Both the position numbers and the translations under genes were made by a program. Shown one piece after another: positions 11,459 through 24,416 of a DNA stretch of 64,000 bases (the stretch's first letter is position 1; the number at the start of each line of letters is the position of its first letter). The notes under the pieces were generated by a model that saw only the letters and a list, made by a program, of their open reading frames with translations, searched no databases and was not told the origin of the DNA. Origin of the DNA: Enchytraeus crypticus (taxonomy: Eukaryota > Annelida > Clitellata > Enchytraeida > Enchytraeidae); the NCBI GenBank assembly GCA_905160935.1, contig CAJHZI010000274.1, positions 905,001 to 969,000 of the forward strand, read 5' to 3'.

Positions 11459-14400
11459 ATGATGTTCTTCCTAACTGCTTGCCTAACAGTTACCTTTCTC
11501 AGCACTACTGCTACTGCTCAGCATGGTACGATTCACTATCGTAAGTAATTTAATGTTGTTTGTCAATTTACTTTGAAGAGGTCCAAAAAGGCAGTTGAAG
11601 ACCTATCTCTTCCATCCAGTGTCCTTGAGTTGCGAGATCTTAACTTAACTTAACATAATTATACTGATTAAGGAAGTCACAAGGACCTGTAACACCAGTT
11701 TTTTTAATGTAATTTCATACCTCTATACATAGAAACCGTAAAGGGAAAAAAGATACAAACCTTGACAAGTTGATAGGCTTCCAAAGGAAGAACATAATAA
11801 AAAACTAAACACTCACCAGAATACCACACACACACATAACCATCTCACATATAAACCTACACCAGGCACACAACTATGCACAAATACACATTCAATATGC
11901 ATCCATGCATGCACACATACATGTACATGCATACACACATACATGTACATACATACATACATAAACATACATACACTTATCAAATACTTATATGCATATA
12001 CATATACATACCCCATATCCACATAAATATGCACATATATACACATATATACATACATATACATACATATACATACACATGCACGCACATATATACATAG
12101 ATACGTATACATACATACATACACATACGAACATATACACACATATACACACATATATACACATACATATGCACATACACATTTACATATATACATACAC
12201 ATACATATATACAAAACATACACATTTATACATGCACCTACATATATACACATAGAAAACACACATACACACATAGAAATTACAGACAAAAATATGCAAG
12301 CATGCATATAACTACATACTAGGCATATCAACCAGTTGCAAAATATAGTCATACATTGCAATACATGCAAGCATACATCCACAAACATACATAGACATAC
12401 ATGTGTACACACATACACACACCTACGCATACATACACATACATACACATACAAGCCTTACCCACACTCATGAATTGAATACCTAGAAACCAAATACCCT
12501 CATGTAGTGTGCAACTAATCAGCCTATCTACACAAAACAAACAAATAATTTTTCAATTCAATGTATTTCTTTCCAATACTTATCTAGTCTATTCTTAAAA
12601 GCATTCACTGGCTCTGCCTCTACTACATACTGAGGTAACACGTTCCATATATTTACAACTCTCTGACTGAAAAAGTTCCTTCTAACTTTTAATCTGGATC
12701 TAACCTTTATTATTTTGAATCTATGCCCTCTTGTTCTAGCATAATCTGATAGTTTGAAAAATTCTCCACATTTGATATTGTCAAAACCATTAACTATTTT
12801 AAACACTTGAATTAAATCCCCTCTGGTATATCTATCTTCTAAACTAATTAGACCTAATACATCTAACCTAGATTCATAGTCTTGACCTCTACATTCAGCA
12901 ATCATTCTAGTTGCTATCCTTTAAACTATTTCCATACATTTCACATCCTTCCTTAAAAAGGTCTCCACGCTTGTACGCAATATTCTAATTTAGGTTTTAC
13001 TAATGCTTTATATAATTTAACTATTACATCCTTATTACGACTTTTTATAGTTCTCCTAATTAAACCTATAGTGCGATTAGCACAATTTGCTGCTGATTTA
13101 CATTGCTCTGAAAATTTTAGGGTATTATCAATAATGACACCTAGATCTTTTTCTTTAATAGATGATTTTAGTCCTGCATTACCAAGTTTATATTGATTAC
13201 AACTATTATTGTGACCTACATGCATAACTGTACATTTGTCAACATTGAAGCTCATCTGCCAGGTAGTTGCCCAATTATGCAAACTGTCTAAATCTCTCTG
13301 AAGTGATGACATATCCTCTAAACTAATTAGACCTAATACAGCATCAATAAATTATGTAAAAATATACATAATTTTAATATTATTATTATAATTAATATTA
13401 TTATAATTAATATTATATATTATTAATACTAATATTATATATTAATATTATATATTATTATTATTAATATTATTATTATTAATATTATAATTAATTTTAA
13501 TATTTTTACATAATTTGTATCATCAGCAAACTTACTCATTTTGGATATTATGCTGTTGTCTAAGTCATTAATGTAAACCAAAAATAAAATTGGACCCAAC
13601 ACTGAACCCTGTGGAACCCCACTAGTGACATTGCGCCAAGCCGAGTCATGATTTGAAATGCAAACTTTTTGTCTCCTGGAGGTTAACCAACTTCTAATCC
13701 AATTCAGGACAGAGCCAGTAACTCCATGAGCTTCATGTTTACAAAACAATCTCTCGTAAGGCACTTTATCAAACGCCTTTGCAAAATCCAAATAGACAAT
13801 GTCTACTGGATTACCGTTATCAACATGCAGTGTGACGAATTCCATAAAGCTCAAGATGTTTGTTAGACAAGATCTATTTCTGGTAAATCCATGTTGACTA
13901 TTTCTTATTAATCCATAACTATTTAAATGTTTAATTAAATTATCATTAATAATGCTCTCGAACACCTTACCTATGATACTAGTCAAACTACCTGGTCTAT
14001 AGTTCTCAGGTTTGTCTCTTCTACCTTTCTTGAACAAGGGAGACACCCTGGCCTCTTTCCAGTCTTGAGGTACAATCCCAGTTTCGAGCGATAGATTGAA
14101 CAATTTAGTAAGGGGACCTACTAATTGGTTTCTCAGCTCAAATAATAACTTAGGATGAAGATCATCTGAACCTGGACTTTTATTACAGTTAATTTCACTA
14201 AGTTTCTTTAAAACTATTTCCTTATCAATGACTAATTCACTTAAACATTCTGATTCTAGACCTGTAAATATTCTATCTGCTATTGGAACATTATCTAGAT
14301 TTTCTACTGTAAAAACACTGCTACAATAGTCATTGAACATGTTTGCTGTGAGCTCATCATCAGTGATAATGATACCAGCAGCATCCCGCAATGGACCTAC

Positions 14401-17400
14401 TTTAGCTTTGTTCCTCTCTTTATTTCTAACATAGGCAAAGAAACTTTTATTGTCATTTTTTACATTATTAGCTAATTTAATCTCAAACAGTTTCCTTGCC
14501 TCATCATTTGCCTTAGTAGACTTGCTTAATTTCTCCTTATACTTATTGTAATATGACAATTTTCTACCCGATTTTATATATTTATCACAAGCTCGTCTCT
14601 TTGCTCTCCTTAACATTTTGCATAATTTAGTTGCCCATTTGCATTCTACTTTTGACCTATATGTTAAAGGTATCAATTTATTTCTGATTTCTAAAATATC
14701 TTTTTTAAAATTGACCATAATTTTTCTTATATCATTAACATTATTCAAGGATATGTTGTCCCAACCCTTTAGTTGAGCAGCTGCAATATAGCTTGATAGT
14801 TAGCTTTGTGAAAATTCAATACTTTACTCTCTTTCTCAGTTTTTATTTTATTAGTGATTAATTGAAAATCTATCGTGGTATGATCACTAATTCCTAAAGG
14901 TTCTCTAACCATTATATTCTCTACAATATTTTCATCTGAGCTAAGTAATAGATCTAAAAAATTTCCATTTCGACTCGGTTCACTAACTAACTGAAACATG
15001 AAATTGTCATTTATACATATTATTAATGGATATCCACCTAAACCTCCTTTTCTTTAATTCCCTTTGCTTTAGACTGATTTTCTGGATTTTGGATTTGCAC
15101 TGTTTTGGGACCTTCTTTTTGCTCGCCGGCTTGATTTTGTCTCAATAGTGCTCGATGTTGTCATTGAGGACTATAGCAATCTAATTATTATTATTTTTAT
15201 TTTTATTATTATTATTATTATTATTATCTTAGTAATCTTACTATCATAGTGTGCTTATACATCGCTTACAAGATTATTATTATTATTATTATTATTATTA
15301 TGAGCCGTGAAACAGAGCGAAAGTTAAACGTTGCTGACTGTAGCAGCAGGTGACATTGCCCTGAATCCACTGCTTTTGCCTCCAGCAGTGCCCTACCCCA
15401 CTTCATCTGTTATCGATCCACCACAACGGTGACTCCCCTGAATAGGCGTTGATGAGGCAGTTGTCAATTATTATTATTATTAAGGGTGCAATTTCCAAAA
15501 TCCTGAAAATCACTCTAACGATATAATAATAAATAATAATAAAGGTTTAATGTCCGTTTCCGCATACAAGGATGATGTCAGGGACGTCGTAGATAAAATA
15601 GAGAAGATGCAGGCTAGAGCAACATGACTGGTCAAGGAGTGCTAGAATTTTAATAATGAAAAATGTCTAAAGTATACAGGATTAATATCTCTAAATGAGA
15701 GAAGAGATCTTAGAAGTATTTAGGATTCTAAAGGGATTTAGTAAGGTTGATAGTAACACATAGTTTAATTTAACAAATACTGTAGAACTAGAGGTCATAA
15801 GTATGAATTTATTAAATCTAGAAGAAGATTAGAAATACCTAAAAATATTTGTATTCAGAGAGTAATTAATAGTTGGAATTGGCTTCCAGATGAAGTTGTC
15901 AAGGCAGAATCTTTAAATCAATCTAAAATTTGTATGATAAATAGAAGGTTGTATCTACGAGTAAATACTTGTTAAAAATTAATCAGGAGTTTTACTTTGT
16001 ATAGATATGTGACATTGGGCCTAAATAAAAATTTAGAAATTTAATAAATAATTGGTTGGTTACTTGTTTTTTTAGTAAATGTGCACAAAACATCATTATG
16101 TCGTCTCACTGAACTGTGTATTTGTGTTTGTTAAGTGTTTTATAAAGAAGCACATGTTCGCTTTCTGACTCGATAATACTGTTATGTTACTTTTAACATT
16201 TAACAGAAATATAATTGAGGTTATTGGAAGGTTAAGTGTTGTGTTAGGTCCTAACCAGAACTTTAAATCCTCACCTGAAGCTCGTACATGCAAAATTAAA
16301 CTGTAGTGAAAGTGAGTAAGCTTGTTGAAAACATTGTTCTAAGCTCTAAGTGTACATATTTGATCTGATTTAATTCATTACTCATCATATTTACATAAAA
16401 TAGATCTTTTCTATATGTTCACAGCTGGACCATCATACGGTATTATAGATGACGGTTTCAGCCGCGAGAACATGAGGGGTGGCAATGTAATATTTCGACT
16501 GAAGCGCTATTCTAACAATAAAACTACTGAAGAAGATTTGAAATTTGCTTTACAGAATGATAATCAGGATATTATGTCTTCCACTGCCATACCTGATGTA
16601 TCTAATTCAAATCGATCGTATCATCGGGATTTGGATCCAATGGAATTTGACTCTGGAACATCGACGACTGTCGCAGCAGTTAATGAAAGCATGAAGCATA
16701 GCAGAAAAAAAATCCTGGACAATAGTAGTGAAATAATGAATACTGATAAAGGAAACGCATCTCAGAGTGACTCGGCTGAGTTTAATGTCACATTGATTGA
16801 AGACGAGGTATTTTATTGTAATTTTTGCTGTTGTTGAAAAATTGGTTCAATAAAACATATAGTGATAAAATAGATTTCAGAGATTTAGTTAACATGGGAA
16901 GATAATTGAGTCTAGATTCTGACATTTTTTATAAATATAATATGCTACTTTCTGCGCAATTTGGTTGAGTAGAGCACTCCACTCATATTGCTTGAATGAA
17001 ATTATATGTCTAAATATCTGAAGCTATTGATAAAAGTGAATTATATATTAGTATATTTGTGTTGATATATGAAAAGCATTTGATATATTAAACCTAGACA
17101 TTTTTCTTTAAAAGTTAAACCACTAATAAAGGTCTAAGGTGTGACGTTTGCCATATGACTTAATTAGAAGCTACTTATCAAATCGTCAACAAATATGTCC
17201 ATTATAATAATGTATCCTCAGGTTTAAATGATGTTGAATATATTGTCCCTCGGCCTCAATCCTGGGGCCTCTACTATTTTTGATATATCATGATGATAGT
17301 CCTTCGGTATGTAGAAACCTTGATCTTATATATATTTGCTGATGATACTAAATTACTGTATTCAAATCCTGATGAACATTCTACAATTATTGGATATTGT

Positions 17401-20400
17401 TAATGCTGACTTGGTGTCAATTAAGAACATATCAGCAAATATTTTGCCTTGTTTTGAAAAAAAAAAGATTGCCCAACAAGCAGAAAATAGATGTGACATG
17501 TTCTTTATTAGTTTAATAAAGAACATTTATGCTGTATTTAACGTGCCTGTATTGGAAATTTTTTATATGACACTAGTCATATTCACAAATCTATAACTTT
17601 CCTATTGTTAAATATATTAAAACTAAATTTCTGTATTTGGATGAATTAACTGCTGGTCAAGTCCTGTGAATTTTAAGAACATCGGTCAACTCGGTTTCGA
17701 CTTCATCGTAAAAACAATTTTGTGTATGAATTATATAAGACGCAGAGAATTCATTTAATGTTTGTACAGGAACATCACAATTACTACACGTCTCGGGTAA
17801 TTTCACCAACAGATCGAGAGGCAGACGCCTACTGGTTGAATGAATCTGTCATGTATAACACGCACAATACGCTGTCAGCTAGCTACAGGAGTGCTGCTGT
17901 ATGTATTCAGAATTTTTATATGTGCTGACAAATTTTATGATAAGGATAAGTTAAGGACTTTTGGAAGCATTGAAGTTTTGTCTTTCATATTATCAACTCA
18001 TAGCAAAGACCATCAGTATTTACAGTTTGTGTTAAATTTAGTAAATGTAGGTTCCTAAAGTTCGTCCTACAACCTTCTACATTAGTTTATTTTAAGTATT
18101 GATTCCGAAATATCTTATTCTAACTATTTACTATGCTGTTTACTATTAACACCATATACTTCTTGTAATGGCTGATCATATTTCTGCTTCAAATTGAAAC
18201 AAAATAATTAATGACACCTAACATAAGGACAATTTTTTCTAATGCAGCTGAGACACATGTCATAATTTGCTGGTCAACCTCTCTAGTAGTGAATGGCACG
18301 ATGCTACTAGTTAATGGTACAATACTACTAGTTAATGGCTTTATGCTACTAGTTAATGGCACGATGCTACTAGTTAATGGTACAATACTACTAGTTAATG
18401 GCACGATGCTACTAGTTAATGGTACAATACTACTAGTTAATGGCAAGATGCTACTAGTTAATGGCACGATGCTGCTAGTTAATAGTACAATACTTCTAGT
18501 TAATGGCACGTTGCTACAAGTTAATTGTACGATGCTATTAGTTAATTGTACGATGCTACTAGTTAACGGCACAATACTACTAGTTAATGGCACGATGCTA
18601 CTAGTTAATGGCACAATACTACTAGTTAATGGCACGATGCTACTAGTTAATGGCACAATACTACTAGTTAATGGCACGATGCTACTAGTTAATGGCACTT
18701 TTAAATAATTCACAATTTTTTATTTTTAGACTGTCCATCTAAGTTTTCCATTTTTATTCTATGGACATGAGCTGAAGCAGGTTACGATTGCTACAGGAGG
18801 TATGATTTCTATTTATATTGTGCAATTATTATTTTAACGTTGTTTCTAAGTCTAGCTTTGATTTAGACTTTTCCTAGCTAATGCAACTGTTCGTGAGTTG
18901 CTCTTTTTTCTTGGCAGTGTTTCGTACAGTCTGATAATCATTGATTAGTTATTTTAGTAATTCATATTATAGGTTAATCTCCATTATTATTTTCGACTTG
19001 GAATCGCCAATCGCACATGCATTTTACCCTTAGCGGAACCCCATACTGAGCAATTATGCCATAATTTATTAAATTTAAGAGAAATCAGAATCAAATACGT
19101 CTGTCAGGTTAAATTTATGATAGCCTGAGATGGGTTGACCTTGATCCTGTTTTCTCATTCAATTTCATGACGATTTTATGGATTCTATGACCGTTTTATG
19201 AACACTACAACTCTAGTGCATAAGAAAGATATCTTAAATTGCCAAAGCGTAATGATGCTGTAATGGACAAGTATGAAAATGTGATGACAATTATTCTGAA
19301 TCTTTGTCTCTCTGGAAGATATTTTGTACAGATATTTTGAACACAATATGAACTTTTAGTGTGAAGGAAAAATGGTAGTCTTCTATTTAAGTTGTCACTT
19401 GAATTATATAATTGAACGTGTTTTTTTTTTTTTTTTGTAAATATTTTAATTCAGTTGAGTATAGTTTTGACTATAACTGTCTTTTGTATTTTTAATTATT
19501 AATTAAAGTCTTAACCCTGTATAGTAATGAATCTACTTCAGTGTTCTGTTTTGCTTACTTGTGTGCTTGCCTGTGTGCGATGTGAAAACCTTTCATATTA
19601 TGTGTCTATTGTTTTTGCCTACTCTTTGTTATAATTGTGTATATTGTTTGTGTATTAGGGTTTTTGTATATGAGTGACTTTCTGCACCAGTGGTTGACTG
19701 CTACACAATACATCGCTCCACTCATGGCTAATTTTGACACGCAAATTGGAAACGAATCACACATTAGATATTATGATAATGGTATGATTACAACATTATG
19801 TATCTTTTTATGAATTACATTTAAATAAATTATCGTGATCTCTAATTATGAATAATGTGTTCACATAAGGGATAACTTGCTCTTATAGAGGACTCGAGGG
19901 ATAAATTTAGTTTATAGAAGCTCTTAGTTTTATCATATGCTATCGATAATGGATTGTGAAATCGTAATTAAGTGATTTATAGAGCACATTGATGAAGCTC
20001 GTATCTTGAAGTTGGACCTGTTATTGCTTTTTGACGAGTTATGATTTTAAAAAAATTGAGGTTTATATTTGTTTCACATTTTACAGTAGCATATCTTTAA
20101 CCTCTGTTGTTTGTTATTTAGGTACAGTATTTGTGGTGTGGTGGAAGGACGTCTTCCTTCAAGATTTTATGGATGGTAACTATGATCTTCAGTTATTAAT
20201 TATTGATGTTTGCATAAAATAAAAATCATATATAAATAAATTTATTGTGTAAAATAAGTTAATGACTAGCTAGCTTAGAGGATTTGATAACAGTAGATTG
20301 TTGGAAACAATAATCAGAGTATAGAGAAATATTTTAGCTTTTTGACCTGAATCCTCCGCGAGGTGATAGCTAAGAGAGAGAGAAACAGAGAAGGGTAGAG

Positions 20401-22943
20401 AGAAGTATAAAAAAGAAAATAAGAGTGAGAGAGAGAGAGGTGAAAAATAAATATGCAATTAAATCAAGGCTGCAATAATTTCTTGGACAACACTCTCTAA
20501 ATGTTTTTATTTATTTTTAAGTTTTTTTCTACTTTATACTATGGTCTATTAGCATTTGAACGTAATATATAGTAAAAAATAGTTTGAATTTACTGTGGAA
20601 TATATAACTAAAAAGCAAGAAAAGGTTTTGTAGTTGTTATATAGAAATTTTCAGTTTTTATTGCTGCCTACGAAACTTTTAAGAAATTATTCACTGACAA
20701 GCTTAGTAATTCTAGCCTTAGCAGATGAAAGAATTTATGTTTACTGCATATTAATAGGTGTAATTTAATAAATGTTTTTATGCAACATTACTGACTATTT
20801 ATTTCAGCTGGCTTGTTCAGCTTTCAAACAATGCTTCATAGGGATGGACGAATCATCTTCAGTTACAAACAGGTAATTTTATATTGTTGAGTACTGAAAT
20901 GATGAATTTTTGAATTTCATACTGGGTTATTGTATTAAGAAAATATCTTTGTTTACATGTATCCCATGTTTTGTCCAGGACGCCGAAGAATAGACCAACC
21001 TTAAATTGCACGTGTCGTAAGAGGCAACTGAGCCAAAAATTGAGAAAGGCAATGGGAAACCATCTTAGAAGCCCCAGCTATATGCTACATTAAGGTGTGG
21101 ATGGCCTTGTGTGAAGAGATTAACTAGTTACGATGGAGTGCTTTCTTTGAAGCGTGAAAAGCAGAATATGAGTAGCAATATGTACCTTGGATCTGCCACT
21201 TTGCAGAACACTAGACAGAGGGAGAATTAATTCGTTGTATACAGTATAATATTTATTCATGTTTTTTTATGTAAATCTCTCTGTCTAGATTTCTGTTAAG
21301 TGGTAGAGTTAAAGCAATCGGATTCTGTTTTCGTACTCCATTGATCAACAAGTTAATTCGTTCTCAAAAGGCTATGCCATATTCATTCCTCCCTATGTTG
21401 CCTGTAGCTTCAGAAAATATGGCCTCTGATGGGGTTTCCCATTGACTTGCCTTTAATGCTAATGTTTTTAAATGTTGCTATGGTCTACGGCATGTTATAT
21501 ACCATGGACCTGCCAGTAGGCAGTGCACTAAAAGAGAGAGAGAGGCTACAGAATGATTTGATAAAGGCTTTTCCATTAGGATTCTTTAATCCTAATGATC
21601 CTCTTAATCCTCTTATTGATCTACATTTTGCCCATTTAGTGGCCCTGCTGTGAACAGGCTGTGAGTATAAATAAGGCCTATAGAACTGGATCTGTCATTT
21701 TACCTAAATATAAGGAGATAGGTAGAGGAAGAGTATATTAGCGCATAGAGAACTATATCATTAACAGTATAACTTAGGTATTCTTTGAAAGATTAATCAG
21801 GCAAGTTGCAAGCCAATTTATGTAGATGAACCTGTTCAATGGATATTTGAGCTCTGTTTTATATATGAGTTGATTCATTAAACTCTGGTAGTCCAGTGGT
21901 GTAGGAATATTTTAATTTGAGAACTAGTTTAACTCGGCGCTTTGTGATAAGTAGCAAATATTTTTGTTTCTAATACTGACTGAAATGTCTTTGTTGAATT
22001 TTAAAATGCTAAAGGTATCGCTTAGTGCCGCAGGGTTTTCTGCCTACTGAAAGGTAGCTGTTAAAGCAGGGATTTTTGCTTTGCAATATTATAAATATCT
22101 GAACTCTTTCGTAAGAAATACGAGAGCATTGTGTGAGACCTTCAAGTGAAATGACATTAGGTTGCATTCATCTGTTGATATCAGATAGACTGATACCAGG
22201 GCACACACGAAGGTTAATGAATTAGTTGATTGGTTGACACACTCTCGTAGGTTCCTTATCTAAGTCAGCTTAAGATCTCCACTCTGAGACACCCTGTAAA
22301 GGTTGGAGTGTCCGATGCGTACTATGTGGATCGACCCACTGATTCTGGTATTGTACTTGAAGGTGTCGTTTGGTGTCAAAGATATCTGTTTTACTCTTGC
22401 ACTGTGCTTGTTACTGAAATCTACTACAGTTGTGCATGAATTTTTTTCTTCTGCTGATGTGTTTTTCAGTATTAGATCCAATTTCTAATTTTTATATTCT
22501 AATTTTAATGCTTTAAATAAAATATTATTTTTGCGTAAGTATTTTGCTCTAAGTTACCATTAAGCCTGTTTATTTGTAATAGTTTATTATTAGTTCAGTT
22601 TTTATTTTTCTACTTTTGCTTTTGTTATCATTTAATAGTTATTTATTATATGTCTTTTTAGATGTTGTCTTTTCTTTTTATTCAGTGTTTTTATATTCTA
22701 TTTCAAGCGATTTCATTTATCTTAGACTTAAAAAGAGATAATTGTAAGTAAGTCTGTAGTGACTTTAAGTATAGGCTCATCTAATGACTTTACAGGTATT
22801 AATGCTTGTATTTAGCGTAGAGTTTGACGTAAAGGTTAGCAAACGTTTTGGTGATAATTTACCTTTGTTGGAGACTAATTTACTGTTTAACAATTTCCTT
22901 TTGGAACCATTTAGAGAAGTCACATTTCTCGTTCACTTATCTG

Positions 22944-22993
<50 letters not shown>

Positions 22994-24083
22994 ATATATA
23001 TATAATATATATATATATAATATAATATATACTGTATAGCTATACACTGTGTTTTTTATAACTGATACCCCAATTGTTTTAACAATAAAGTCGTAGAAGT
23101 TGACCGATGTTCTTGAAATTTACATCACTTGACCAGCAGCCAATTCTACAAAACAGAGAGATTTTGTTTGAATATCTTTAATAACGTGAAAGTTATAGTT
23201 TCGCGAATAGGAGTGGGGTCAGATAAGAAATTTCCAATACAGGATTACGGGCGTGTTACATTTAGCGTAGATTATCTCTATAAAAATACTAGCTAACATG
23301 CAATATAAAATTTCTGCTAATGTTATTTTGAAGAGCAATCATTTCTTTTCAAAACGACGTAAAATACGTGCTGATATGTTGTTAAATTGACAAAGTTATC
23401 GATCTTTTATGCATGCATTGCATGAAGAGAATAAACGAAGAAGAGGACGCCGCTGCAGTGGCTGCGGTGATAGCAGTTGTACCCTGACATGCAATGTATG
23501 CATTAAAAGTTCAGTAATTTTGTCAATTAAGAACATATCAGCACGTTTTTACGTCATTTTGCGAAGAAGTGATTGCTCTTCAAAATAGCATTAGCTGAAA
23601 GTTTGTGACGTGTTCGCTATTACTTTTATAGAGATAAGTTTACGTTGCGTGTAACATGCCCGTAATCCTGTACTGGAAATTTCTTATCTGAACCCCATTC
23701 CTATTAGCAAAACTATAACTTTCACGTTATTTAAAGATATTCGAACGAAATTTATCTATGTTTTGTAGAATTGGCTGCTGGTCAAGTGCTGCAAATTTCA
23801 AGAACATCGGTCAACTTCTTACGACTTTATTGTTAAAAAATTGGGGTATCAGTTATAAAAAACACAGTGTATATATATATATATATTATATATATATATA
23901 TATATATACTATATACACTGTATATATATATACTGTATATATATATATAAATATATATATATATAGATATATATATATATATATCTATGATATATAAATA
24001 ATTAATATATTATGTATATATATATATATAATATAATATATATATATAAATATATTATATATATATATTATATATATATTATA

Positions 24084-24129
<46 letters not shown>

Positions 24130-24143
24130 ATACAGTGTATAGA

Positions 24144-24188
<45 letters not shown>

Positions 24189-24347
24189 AATCAGTATTAG
24201 GCAAGATACTTATTAAAAATATCTTGAATATACAAGATACAGATACTTTTAAAAATGTATCTTGAAGATTCAAGACAAGATAAGATAGTATCTTGCATCT
24301 TTAAGATACTTTGGTGTCTTGTAGATATTATTTTGCCCAACACTGAC

Positions 24348-24416
<69 letters not shown>

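Noticed and set aside
18189..18713. CRISPR-like repeat-spacer structure
   Set aside because: Units are contiguous with no unique spacers, and the genome is animal; it is a 21/42-bp minisatellite. Same reasoning for 30290, 31995, 37125 and 48740.
22303..22488. 61-codon plus-strand ORF in another frame
   Set aside because: Overlaps PLXDC exon 8, whose correct frame has the conserved [11 protein letters not shown] motif.
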